Shown piece after piece: positions 17,093 through 24,908 of a DNA stretch of 64,000 bases. The DNA is taken from positions 434,001 through 498,000 of the forward strand of contig JAPZUA010000002.1 of NCBI GenBank assembly GCA_027532905.1, given 5' to 3'. The DNA comes from Magnetospirillum sp. Lineage in GTDB: Bacteria > Pseudomonadota > Alphaproteobacteria > CACIAM-22H2. The notes beneath the pieces are model-generated. The model was not told the DNA's origin and made no database searches. It saw only the letters and a list, made by a program, of their open reading frames with translations. The first letter of the stretch is position 1; each line of letters starts with the position of its first letter. The translations under genes and the position numbers were made by a program.

Positions 17093-18072
17093 CGCGCCCG
17101 CTCAATATCTGCATGGTCGGATACGGCATGATGGGGGCCTGGCATTCGGCCGCATTGCGGCGGCCGGATGTCGTGCTGCATACGCTCGTCGGCCGTCGCG
17201 CCGAGGCAGCGCAGGAATTCGCGGCGCGCTTCGGCTATCGCCATGTTGCGAGCGATCTTGCCCAAGCGCTCGCCGATCCGGCGATCGACATTGTCGTGCT
17301 GGGCTCGCCCAGCGAGCTGCACGAGGCGCAGGCAATCGCGTGCCTGGAGGCGGGCAAGCACACGCTGATCGAAATCCCGATCGCGATGAGTTTTGCCGGT
17401 GCCGAGCGCGTGGTAGCGGCAGGCGAACGAAGCGGACAAGTCTACGGCGTTTGCCATCCGATGCGCTATCGCCGCGAGCGGATTGCCTTGCGCCAGCGCC
17501 TTGCGGCGGGCGAGGAGAAAATCCGCCACATTGCCGGACGGTTTTTCATTAAGCGGCTTGTCAATGTCGGGGCGACCGGCTATCGGCGCAGCTGGATCGA
17601 CAATATCCTGTGGCACCATTTCTGCCACTTCGTCGATCTAGCGGCGTATCTGCTTGCCGAAGATCCGATCGTGCGTGTGCAGAGCCAGATGGGACCCTGC
17701 CATCCGACGACCGGCATTCCGATGGAATGCGTGTTCCTCGGCGAGACGGCAGGGGGTGCTTCGGTGATGGTGCATGGCTCGTACCATGCGACGTTCCGCC
17801 TCTACGACAAGCTTATCGTCACTGACCGCGAAACCTATCTCTACGATATTCTCGGCAACACATTGCGGACCGAGACCGGCTTGGCTGCAATCGAGGACGA
17901 GCAGACCAATTGCGCCCGCGTGATCGACGATTTTCTTGCGGCCGTGCAGGCGCGTCGTGCGCCGCTAACCTCAGGCCCCTCGGTGCTGCCGGCGATGCGT
18001 CTGCTGCAGCAAGTGCAGGACGCCTGGGATGCGCGTCACGGCGCTACGGTACTCGCCGGCCGTCCGATCTAA
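17089..18072 (+). CDS. Gfo/Idh/MocA-family oxidoreductase with EIP in place of EKP
   Basis: A 327-residue NAD(P)-dependent oxidoreductase. The cofactor motif VGYGMMG is at residues 10-16. The usual EKP motif reads EIP at 95-97, so the conserved lysine is absent. Together with the RSWIDNILWHHFCHFVDLAAY segment, which supplies several histidines, this recalls the subgroup that includes LigC (carboxy-hydroxymuconate semialdehyde dehydrogenase); that comparison is from memory and should be tested. The GTG start overlaps the ATPase stop. Being the last gene of the iolG-SDR-ABC operon, it probably acts on the imported compound. Confidence 0.82.
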   Translation: MTRPLNICMVGYGMMGAWHSAALRRPDVVLHTLVGRRAEAAQEFAARFGYRHVASDLAQALADPAIDIVVLGSPSELHEAQAIACLEAGKHTLIEIPIAMSFAGAERVVAAGERSGQVYGVCHPMRYRRERIALRQRLAAGEEKIRHIAGRFFIKRLVNVGATGYRRSWIDNILWHHFCHFVDLAAYLLAEDPIVRVQSQMGPCHPTTGIPMECVFLGETAGGASVMVHGSYHATFRLYDKLIVTDRETYLYDILGNTLRTETGLAAIEDEQTNCARVIDDFLAAVQARRAPLTSGPSVLPAMRLLQQVQDAWDARHGATVLAGRPI

Positions 18073-18085
18073 GGCGGGTAGAGGC

Positions 18086-19024
18086 TCAAGGCGCAGGCGT
18101 CAGCTGTTCGACTTGAATTCTTGCCGCAAGCGCTCGGGTTGCGTCGCGCGTTGGCGGTGTTGCGCCTGTTTCTAGGCAGGCGGCCGCCCCGGCCGCGACC
18201 GCGTAGGCGAGGTGCGATGCCGGATCTTCGCCCGGTCTCGCCATTCGGCTCGCGAGCATGCCCGCGATACAAGCGTCGCCCGCACCGACCGTATCGACAA
18301 CCTCGATGGTCGGCGGGCTCGCGCGCCAATGGCCTGTGGGCGTGAAAAGATGCGCACCGGCCGCCCCTTGCGTATAGAGCCACCAGGCCTGCGGATTCCA
18401 TGTGCGCACGCGCGCGAGCGTGGCCATCGGTTCGGTTGTTCCGGTGAGGCCGACCAGATCCTCGTCGGACAGCTTGATTACTCGTGCAAGGCGGCACATG
18501 CGCTCGAAGGTCGGGGTGTAGCCGGCGTCCATCAAATTCCGAAAGTTTGGATCGTAGCTAATGGCGACACCGCTCGCCTTCAGCGCGCTTGCCATTGCAA
18601 CGAGCCGATCGGCGAGCGGCGGGCGGGCAAGGCTAATGCCGCCGAAATGAACCCATTGGGCGGTTTGTGCCCAACCGTCGGGCAGCAACAGCGGATCGAA
18701 ATGCAGGTCGGCGCTGTTGTCGCCGATGAAGGAATAGCGCGGCGGAGCCGTCTCGACGACGATCGCAAGCAGCGGCGAACGTCCGACGCGCTGCAGAAAA
18801 CGCGGATCGAGCCCGGCGGCTGTGTTTGCGCGCTGCAAGGCATCGCCGAACCAGCAGCGGCTGATCGCACCGGCAAAAGCACTGTTAATGCCTTGGGCGG
18901 CGGCCGCGCGCGCCACGTTCCAAGTCGAGCCGCCGACCTTGCTGACCCACGTCTCGTCGCCCGTGCGAATGAGATCGGTGAGCGCTTCGCCGACAGCGAC
19001 GAAATGCGGAAGTGCTTGCGCCAT
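18086..19024 (-). CDS. PfkB-family carbohydrate kinase (fructokinase-like)
   Basis: A 312-residue sugar kinase. The N-terminal GEALTDLI and KVGGSTWNVARAAAAQG segments form the sugar-binding di-glycine motif of PfkB kinases, and DTVGAGDACIAG near the C-terminus is the second signature with the catalytic aspartate. The overall pattern is that of bacterial fructokinases. It lies four bases after the AGE-family isomerase gene, as the last gene of the TRAP operon. If that isomerase makes fructose from mannose, this kinase would deliver fructose-6-phosphate. It is not like IolC in its N-terminal sequence. Confidence 0.85.
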   Translation of the reverse strand: MAQALPHFVAVGEALTDLIRTGDETWVSKVGGSTWNVARAAAAQGINSAFAGAISRCWFGDALQRANTAAGLDPRFLQRVGRSPLLAIVVETAPPRYSFIGDNSADLHFDPLLLPDGWAQTAQWVHFGGISLARPPLADRLVAMASALKASGVAISYDPNFRNLMDAGYTPTFERMCRLARVIKLSDEDLVGLTGTTEPMATLARVRTWNPQAWWLYTQGAAGAHLFTPTGHWRASPPTIEVVDTVGAGDACIAGMLASRMARPGEDPASHLAYAVAAGAAACLETGATPPTRDATRALAARIQVEQLTPAP

Positions 19025-19028
19025 CGCC

Positions 19029-20234
19029 CTAGGCCCGCAGTGTCTTCAGGATTTCGTAGCAGGCACCTGTCGTATGGTAGTCGACCTTGCCGGCCGGGCT
19101 TTTTTCGTCGGTCGTGTTGACGTTGGCGCGCGTCAGAAGCCGGAACCACGCCCCGTGCTCGTGGTCGATCCAATGGCGCCAGCAATAGGCCCACAGCCGG
19201 TCGTACCAATCCCAGTAAAACTGTTTACCGGTACGGTGCGCAAGAACAGCGGCCGTCGCCATGCTTTCGCACTGGACCCAATGGTATTTGCGGTCGTCGC
19301 AGATCGAAAAGTCCGGGGCGAAGCCGTAAAAGAGACCGCCATGCGTGTCGTCCCAGGCGTGCCGGAAGGCGCTTTCGAACAGTGCTTCAGCTTTGGGCAG
19401 CAGCCAGGGCAGGGCACGCTGCTGCTCGATCAAGATCAGCAGCTTCGCCCACTCGGTGAAATGGCCTGGCTGGTAGCCCCAGGGCCGGAAGATGTTGGTC
19501 ATGTCGTTTCTGTTGTAGTCCCAATCGACCGACCAGTCGCTTTTGTAGTGCTCCCAGATCATCAACCCGTCGGTCAGTGCCGCCTGCCGCTGGACGATGT
19601 TCGAGGCCACGCATTCCGCGCGGTCGAGATACTTGATGTCGCCTGTCGCCTCGAAAGCGGCAAGGCAGGCCTCGGTCGCATGCATGTTGGCGTTTTGGCC
19701 GCGATAGGGCAGGAGCTGCCAGTCTGCGGTTGCTTCGTCGGCATAGAGGCCTGCGGCAGGCTCCCAGAAACGCCGTTCCATGAGTTCGAACGTTTCCTCG
19801 AGCCATTCGCGCGCTTCGGCGATGCCCGCCATCGCGGCATGCGCATAGGCGAGCAACACGAAGGCAAGGCCGTAGCAATGGTTCGTCGCGTCGAGAATTT
19901 GCGCAGAGCCATTCTGCCAGCGCAGCTGCCAGGCATAGCCGCCGGTGGACGGGTTGCGATGCGCGCGGCGCAGGAATTCGACCGCATGGCGCGTATTGTC
20001 GCGATAGGTTTGGCTCTCGGGAAAATGCCGTGCTGCCATCGCCCACAAAAAAACGTAGCGTGTGCTGCTGACGAGGTGGCGCGTGCGCGCGTCGTAGATC
20101 GTGCCGTCGTCTTTGAGGAAATGGAAAAAGCCGCCGCTCGGGTCGTAGGCGCGCGGATGGTAGAAATCGAGCGTGTGGCTCACATGCGCAAGGATGGCTT
20201 TGCGGCTGCGAAAATCGGGCGGGTTCGGTTGCAC
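19029..20234 (-). CDS. AGE-family sugar isomerase/epimerase (D-mannose isomerase-like)
   Basis: A 401-residue (alpha/alpha)6-barrel protein of the N-acylglucosamine 2-epimerase superfamily. Recognisable segments include GGFFHFL, NANMHATEACLAAFEATGD, RPWGYQPGHFTEWAKLL and HGAWFRL, which supply the conserved histidines and arginine of the active site. The RPWGYQPGH-EW block is typical of the aldose-ketose isomerase branch (YihS, mannose isomerase) as much as of true GlcNAc 2-epimerases. The start is GTG at 20234, 17 bases after the TRAP permease stop and preceded by AGAGG. With a lyase upstream and a fructokinase-like gene downstream, mannose to fructose is the most economical reading. Confidence 0.83.
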   Translation of the reverse strand: MQPNPPDFRSRKAILAHVSHTLDFYHPRAYDPSGGFFHFLKDDGTIYDARTRHLVSSTRYVFLWAMAARHFPESQTYRDNTRHAVEFLRRAHRNPSTGGYAWQLRWQNGSAQILDATNHCYGLAFVLLAYAHAAMAGIAEAREWLEETFELMERRFWEPAAGLYADEATADWQLLPYRGQNANMHATEACLAAFEATGDIKYLDRAECVASNIVQRQAALTDGLMIWEHYKSDWSVDWDYNRNDMTNIFRPWGYQPGHFTEWAKLLILIEQQRALPWLLPKAEALFESAFRHAWDDTHGGLFYGFAPDFSICDDRKYHWVQCESMATAAVLAHRTGKQFYWDWYDRLWAYCWRHWIDHEHGAWFRLLTRANVNTTDEKSPAGKVDYHTTGACYEILKTLRA

Positions 20235-20251
20235 ATCGACCTCTGGAAAAA

Positions 20252-21538
20252 TTACCGCCCGAGAATGAGATTAGGCAGCCACGTTGTCAAAGGCGGCCAG
20301 AGCGTGATCGCCAGCAGCACGCCCAGCAGCGGCAGCAGCCACGGCACAATTGCCCGCGACATTGCCGCAAACGAGATGCCTGCGATCTTCGAAGTCACAA
20401 ACAGCACCACACCCACGGGCGGCGTAATCGTTCCGATCATTAGATTCAGCACGAAAACGAGCCCGAACTGTATCGGATCGATGCCGAACTGCGCCGCCGC
20501 CGGCGTGAGGATCGGGATGAGGATCAGCATGGCGGCGAGCGCTTCCATGAAGCAGCCGACGACCAAGAGAAGAAGATTGACGGCTAGCAGAAAAACCAGC
20601 GGATCGCCGACGAGTGCCACGATCTGTGGACCCACGGTCTGGGGGATCCGGGACAGCGACAGGCACCAGCCCAAAGCCGAAGCCGTCATGACCAGTGCGA
20701 GGACAACGCCGGTCGTCTCGACCGTCTCGGCGGCGATGCGGGGCAAGTCGCGAAGATCGAATTCGCGATAGACGAACAGGCCAAGGACAAGGGCATAGAC
20801 CGTGGCCACGCCCGCAGCCTCAGTTGGGGTAAAAATGCCGGCGATCATGCCGCCGAAAAGAATCACGGGTGTCATCAATGCCCAATGCGCGCGGCCATAG
20901 GCACGAAGGAGTCCGCGAAAGCCGGGAAAGGGGTGGCGCGGCAGGCCGCGCTTGCGCGCAATGTAGCTCACCATTGCCATCAACGCGCCCGCCATCAGCA
21001 ATCCCGGTATGACGCCTGCAAGGAAAAGGCCGCCGATCGAAACGTCCGCCGAAACGCCGTAGATGACCATCGGCAGCGACGGCGGGATAATCGGGCCGAT
21101 CGTCGCCGACGCGGCGGTAATGGCCGCTGCCGTTTCGGCGTCGTAGCCTTCGTCTTTCATGGCTTTGATTTCGAGCGTTCCTACGCCGCCCGCGTCCGCG
21201 ACGGCCGAGCCCGACATGCCGGCGAAGATCACGCTTGCCAGAATGTTGGCGTGGCACAATCCCCCGCGAAGCCACCCGACGCACGCTGTCGCGAAAGCAA
21301 AAATGCGATCCGTGATGCCCCCCGAATTCATGATGTTGCCCATCAAGATGAACAGGGGCGCCGCCAGCAAAGGGAAGGAGTTTGCCGCCTGCGCGATTTT
21401 CTGCGGCACGATCGAGGGCGTGATGCCGGTTGCGAACACGAAGACTAGCGCAGCAACGCCCATCGACACGTAGAGCGGCATGCCCAACATCAAGGCCGCA
21501 AACCAGCCGGCCAGGATCCAGCTCATTGTTTCGATCAT
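20252..21538 (-). CDS. TRAP transporter large permease (DctM family)
   Basis: A 428-residue inner-membrane protein with about 12 hydrophobic segments. The family is shown by PLFILMGNIMNSGG, FAGMSGSAVADAGGVG, IGPIIPPSLPMVIYG and the C-terminal LNLMIGTITPPVGV. The ATG at 21538 overlaps the stop of the small permease gene (ATGA); an upstream extension in this frame lies within that gene and is rejected. With DctQ and DctP it forms a Na+-coupled importer for an organic or sugar acid. Confidence 0.93.
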   Translation of the reverse strand: MIETMSWILAGWFAALMLGMPLYVSMGVAALVFVFATGITPSIVPQKIAQAANSFPLLAAPLFILMGNIMNSGGITDRIFAFATACVGWLRGGLCHANILASVIFAGMSGSAVADAGGVGTLEIKAMKDEGYDAETAAAITAASATIGPIIPPSLPMVIYGVSADVSIGGLFLAGVIPGLLMAGALMAMVSYIARKRGLPRHPFPGFRGLLRAYGRAHWALMTPVILFGGMIAGIFTPTEAAGVATVYALVLGLFVYREFDLRDLPRIAAETVETTGVVLALVMTASALGWCLSLSRIPQTVGPQIVALVGDPLVFLLAVNLLLLVVGCFMEALAAMLILIPILTPAAAQFGIDPIQFGLVFVLNLMIGTITPPVGVVLFVTSKIAGISFAAMSRAIVPWLLPLLGVLLAITLWPPLTTWLPNLILGR

Positions 21539-22026
21539 AGTATCTTCACGGCTTGCGGGGCGATGGGCCCCTTGAGGGCTTCCCAAATCTGCACGCAGGC
21601 CTGCATCAGCACAGCGATGGCGGCAATCGGCACGGGAATGTAGAGCAGGGCCGCCGACAGCGGCACGCTGATCCATTCGACGTCGAGGTTGCGCTCGATC
21701 AGCACGGGTCCGTAGATCAGCATGGCGCTGGCGAGCGCAATGACGCCAAGTTGGATTGCGATCTCCGCCACGCGGCGCGCAAGCGGCGGCAGAAGATCGA
21801 TGAGCACGTCGATCCGGATGTGGCTGCGCTTGCGCGCGGCGAGCATCCAGCCGACGAACCCCGTCCATACCAGAAGATATTGGGCTGCTTCGTCCGTCCA
21901 GGGGAGAGGCGCGCCGAGTTGACGCGAGACGACCCCGGCGACGACGCTGCCGAGCAGCGCCATCAGTAGAACAAAAGCAGCGGCGCGCATGCCGAAATCG
22001 GCCGCGCGCCGCATCGTGTCGATCAT
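21535..22026 (-). CDS. TRAP transporter small permease (DctQ family)
   Basis: A 163-residue membrane protein with four hydrophobic segments. The SRQLGAPLPWTDEAAQYLLVW segment between helices two and three is the DctQ hallmark. The start at 22026 is chosen because its ATG overlaps the stop of the binding-protein gene; the longer form starting at 22062 would run into that gene. The gene ends in ATGA with the large permease. Confidence 0.9.
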   Translation of the reverse strand: MIDTMRRAADFGMRAAAFVLLMALLGSVVAGVVSRQLGAPLPWTDEAAQYLLVWTGFVGWMLAARKRSHIRIDVLIDLLPPLARRVAEIAIQLGVIALASAMLIYGPVLIERNLDVEWISVPLSAALLYIPVPIAAIAVLMQACVQIWEALKGPIAPQAVKIL

Positions 22027-23015
22027 AAGGCGCGCAACGCTTCGAACGTGTCGCGGCCCCAACGTTCCGCAAACTGCGCAGGTACGCGCGCGAGCACCGG
22101 GTCGCGGAACAGCTTGAGATCGGGCTCAATCACCGTCATCCCAGCGGTGCGCAACGTTGCGACAAGTCCGGCCTCTTGCCCCAGCAGTTCCTGATCCTGC
22201 CATTTCGCACCGTTGGCGATCGCCGTCTGCAGAATGTCGCGGTCGGCATTGCGCATGCCCCGCCAGAACGCTTCGTTTACGATCACCAGCCGCGGCGTGA
22301 TGATGTGTTCGGTCAGAACCAGGAAGCGCTGCACCTCGAAAAACTTGCCGCTCTGGATCGTCGGAAGCGGATTTTCCTGGCCGTCGACGGCCCCTTGATT
22401 GAGGGCAAGGTAAAGTTCATTGAAATTGACCGGCGTTGCCTGAGCGCCCCACGCTTCGGCCATCGCGCGGAAGACGTCGACTGGCGGAACGCGCAGTTTG
22501 AAGCCGGCCATGTCGGCCGGTGTGCGCACAGCTTTGCTGCCTGTCGTCAGATGCCGTTTTCCGTAGTAAGTGACGGCCGCAAGTCGCATGCCGCGGCGTG
22601 CGACGAGATCGTCGTTCATGCGCAGGAACTGCGGTGCCGCCGCCGCTTTCGCCATATGTGCCGCGTCGCGCCACAGATAGGGCGCTTCAATGACCGACAA
22701 GGCAGGCAGCAAGGCCGCAAGCGCCCCGGCGCCGTCGGTTGTGATCTGCAAGGCCCCCGCCGAAACCGCTTCCATCATGTCGCGGCCCGAACCGAGCTGG
22801 CCGTTGGGGAAAGTCTGAATATCGATGCGCCCCGACGTCTTCTCACGCACTTCGGCGGCGATGCGATCAATCATCTGCACCTGCGGATGCGTCGGTGCAA
22901 GCATCTCGCCCCACCGGATCGCCGTTGCTTGCGCGCGTGCGATGGTCGGCGTCGCTAGCAGCCCGGCCGTCGCCGCCGTGCCAGCCAACAATCCGCGTCG
23001 TGAAATTCGAGACAT
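22023..23015 (-). CDS. TRAP transporter substrate-binding protein (DctP family), Tat-type signal
   Basis: A 330-residue periplasmic protein. The signal peptide starts MSRISRRGLLAG, with a twin-arginine motif, and ends in ARA near residue 28, so Tat export is likely. DctP features follow: MIDRIAAEVREKTSGRIDIQTFPNG-type helix, the segment around GFKLRVPP with the conserved carboxylate-binding arginine, and NELYLALNQGAVDGQENP. TRAP ligands of this group are usually organic, sugar or sialic acids. A GGGAGAAG ribosome site precedes the ATG. Ninety bases separate it from the upstream regulator gene; they contain a short GGCGC/GCGCC hairpin. Confidence 0.92.
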   Translation of the reverse strand: MSRISRRGLLAGTAATAGLLATPTIARAQATAIRWGEMLAPTHPQVQMIDRIAAEVREKTSGRIDIQTFPNGQLGSGRDMMEAVSAGALQITTDGAGALAALLPALSVIEAPYLWRDAAHMAKAAAAPQFLRMNDDLVARRGMRLAAVTYYGKRHLTTGSKAVRTPADMAGFKLRVPPVDVFRAMAEAWGAQATPVNFNELYLALNQGAVDGQENPLPTIQSGKFFEVQRFLVLTEHIITPRLVIVNEAFWRGMRNADRDILQTAIANGAKWQDQELLGQEAGLVATLRTAGMTVIEPDLKLFRDPVLARVPAQFAERWGRDTFEALRAL

Positions 23016-23106
23016 GGGCTCTTCTCCCTAGTTGCGGCGCTTTGGTGCGCCTTTTGTTGAACTGTTGGGATCCATTGCACGCGGCATGCGATCATCGAGG
23101 CTCCTC

Positions 23107-23769
23107 TTACATCTCCATGGCCCGCAGTCGCGCGTCCTGGATATGGGCGCCCAGGGCGGCTTGCGCGCCGAGAGCGTCGCGCGCTTCCATTTTCTCGACG
23201 ATGCCGAGATGTTCGCGCATTACGGTTTCCACGCGACTCGGGTCTAGACGCGTTTCGGCCTGGCGAATGAGGCGAATCTTGATCGAGTTCACGCGGTATG
23301 CACTCGAAACGATGTCGTTGCCCAAATAGTCGATGATGGTGTCGTGCATGTTCCAGTCGACGATCTGCGCACGGCGAATTACGTCGGCCGTTACACGTCT
23401 GCGCGCATCCTTGATGACCCGCTCGTGGGCTTCGCGCAGTCTCTGGAACTCGGCCAAAGGTGCGTCGCGAACGAAAACCGCAACGGCCTCGCGCTCGAGC
23501 ATCAAGCGGAACTGGAATGCGCAACGGATCAAGCTCAGATCGACATGGGCAACCTGCATGCCGCGCTGCGGCACCGTGACGATCAGGCCTTCGGCTTCGA
23601 GCCTCGGCACCAGTTCGCGGATTGCGCCAAGCGGCAGGCCGGTGATCTCGACCAATTCGCGTTGGGTCACGAACTGACCCGGGACGATCGCTCGCGCCAA
23701 CAGCCGATCGGTGAACGCAGCATAGGCGCGTTCACGCAACTTCGGCGTTTCAGCGCTCGCCTCGCTCAT
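23107..23769 (-). CDS. GntR-family transcriptional regulator (FCD domain)
   Basis: A 220-residue regulator. The winged helix (about 10-75) includes TQRELVEITGLPLGAIRELVPRLEAEGL, and the C-terminal all-helical FCD domain (about 85-215) includes the histidine-bearing segments WNMHDTIID and MREHLGIVEKM that bind a metal and an acidic ligand in FadR/VanR relatives. It overlaps the lyase gene stop (ATGA) and therefore lies inside the operon it presumably controls. The CTAACATGTTAG palindrome upstream of the operon is the obvious candidate target. Confidence 0.88.
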   Translation of the reverse strand: MSEASAETPKLRERAYAAFTDRLLARAIVPGQFVTQRELVEITGLPLGAIRELVPRLEAEGLIVTVPQRGMQVAHVDLSLIRCAFQFRLMLEREAVAVFVRDAPLAEFQRLREAHERVIKDARRRVTADVIRRAQIVDWNMHDTIIDYLGNDIVSSAYRVNSIKIRLIRQAETRLDPSRVETVMREHLGIVEKMEARDALGAQAALGAHIQDARLRAMEM

Positions 23770-24671
23770 TCGGCCGCGACCGAGGCCGTTGCCGCGTCGA
23801 AGCGCAATTCGAGCGCGCGCGCGCGCGCCGCATCGAGCTCAATCACGGGCGCGCGCATGCGCAGCCATTCGGGGTCCTTCTGCCGCCACGCGATCAGTGC
23901 TTTGACCGCAGGCATGAAGGGATCTGCGATAATCGCAGTTACGCACGCGGCGATTCGCGGATCGTCTTTTCCCTCCCACGCGGCCGGCCGCAGAATATCC
24001 GGACGCAGGTTGGCAAGCCCGCAGATCGACCCCGATCCGCCTTCGCGGACCGCGCGCGCAAGCAGGCGCTCGTCGCCGACGAGAATCTGCAGATCCTTGT
24101 GCGCATCGAGGAAGGATTTTGCCGACTCCCAGCTGCCCGTGCTGTCCTTGATGCCGATCACGGCTTCGGGAAACGCTTTGCGCAAACGCCCCAGCAATGC
24201 GGGAGAAAAGGCGACGCGTGTCATGCTCGGGATATGGTAAATCAGCACGTCGCGCAGCCGTCCGCCGAGCCGCTCGAACACGGCGGCATACCAGCGAAAC
24301 ATGCCCTCTTCCGACGGATCGGGAAAGTAGAAGGGCGGCGCCAAAAGCAGGGCGCGGCACCCATAGTCGTAGCCCGCGCGGCATTGTTCGACCGTTTCGC
24401 CGATCGTTGCAGCCGTAACGCCGGCGATTATCTGTTTGGGGAGATCAAAGCCCGCACCGGCTAGGGCGCCCAACGCGGCATGACGCTCCGCAAGATCGAT
24501 CGAAGCACCTTCGCCGGTGGTGCCGAACATCGTCACGCTGTCGCAGCCATCGTCGAGCACCCAGCGCGCTTGCGCCAAAGTGCGCGGCAGGTCGATAGCA
24601 CCGTTCGGCAGAAACGCTGTCGAGAGGGCGCAGGAGAGACCGATGCGCGGGTTGGACTTCGATACGGACAT
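23766..24671 (-). CDS. DapA/NanA-family aldolase (Schiff-base lyase for a 2-keto acid)
   Basis: A 301-residue TIM-barrel enzyme. GTTGEG is at residues 50-55, the active-site tyrosine in IYHIP at 145, and the Schiff-base lysine in GIKDSTG at 175. Family members condense or cleave pyruvate with an aldehyde: dihydrodipicolinate synthase, N-acetylneuraminate lyase, and 2-keto-3-deoxy sugar-acid aldolases or dehydratases. Context (TRAP importer, AGE isomerase, sugar kinase, FCD regulator) favours a catabolic lyase. It is the first gene of a seven-gene leftward operon, read from a promoter region holding two CTAAC-type operators. Confidence 0.88.
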   Translation of the reverse strand: MSVSKSNPRIGLSCALSTAFLPNGAIDLPRTLAQARWVLDDGCDSVTMFGTTGEGASIDLAERHAALGALAGAGFDLPKQIIAGVTAATIGETVEQCRAGYDYGCRALLLAPPFYFPDPSEEGMFRWYAAVFERLGGRLRDVLIYHIPSMTRVAFSPALLGRLRKAFPEAVIGIKDSTGSWESAKSFLDAHKDLQILVGDERLLARAVREGGSGSICGLANLRPDILRPAAWEGKDDPRIAACVTAIIADPFMPAVKALIAWRQKDPEWLRMRAPVIELDAARARALELRFDAATASVAAE

Positions 24672-24704
24672 GATGGCGAACTCTCCCCAAAAGAACTTCG
24701 ATTG

Positions 24705-24716
24705 CTAACGGTGTAG
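24705..24716. promoter_or_regulatory. Second, degenerate copy of the CTAAC operator
   Basis: TGCTAACGGTGTAGAG (24703-24718) matches the palindrome-centred sequence at 24740-24755 at 13 of 16 bases, 37 bases away. It lies between the palindrome and the lyase start. Two related sites at this spacing upstream of one operon suggest cooperative binding of the operon's own FCD regulator. This is an inference from sequence only. Confidence 0.5.
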
Positions 24717-24741
24717 AGCGCTTGCGCAGCCTCTGTCAATG

Positions 24742-24753
24742 CTAACATGTTAG
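24742..24753. promoter_or_regulatory. Palindromic operator CTAACATGTTAG
   Basis: A perfect 12-base palindrome, 71 bases upstream of the lyase start and between the divergent lyase and lacI-type genes. FCD-type GntR regulators bind short palindromes of this sort, and the operon encodes one, so it is the likely operator for the TRAP/lyase operon. Confidence 0.6.
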
Positions 24754-24848
24754 AGTCCTTCTTGCGCGTCTCGACATCCGCGCGTCGCTTCGAGGTCTCG
24801 GTCGCTGTGGGCGCGAGATTTGGGCGTACGTTAATCGCATCGTGCCGC

Positions 24849-24876
24849 TTGACGTCCAAATCGTTTTGGATATAGC
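24849..24876 (+). promoter_or_regulatory. Promoter with embedded LacI-type operator upstream of the LacI-family gene
   Basis: TTGACG (24849-24854) and TATAGC (24871-24876) with a 16-base spacer form a good sigma-70 promoter. Inside the spacer, CCAAATCGTTTTGG (24856-24869) has perfect 5-base arms around a central CG, the form preferred by LacI/GalR regulators. The arrangement would let the LacI-family protein repress its own gene and the sugar ABC operon behind it. Confidence 0.65.
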
Positions 24877-24908
24877 ATTTCCTCAATAACTCGAAAGATG
24901 AGGGGGAG

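Noticed and set aside
18086-19024. Assignment of the PfkB kinase as IolC to complete the inositol pathway
   Set aside because: The N-terminal sequence matches fructokinase-type PfkB rather than the IolC pattern, and the gene belongs to the oppositely transcribed TRAP operon.
18822-20771. Plus-strand open frame of 649 codons opposite the PfkB, AGE and TRAP genes
   Set aside because: Crosses three clearly functional opposite-strand genes, has no conserved motif and no start signal.
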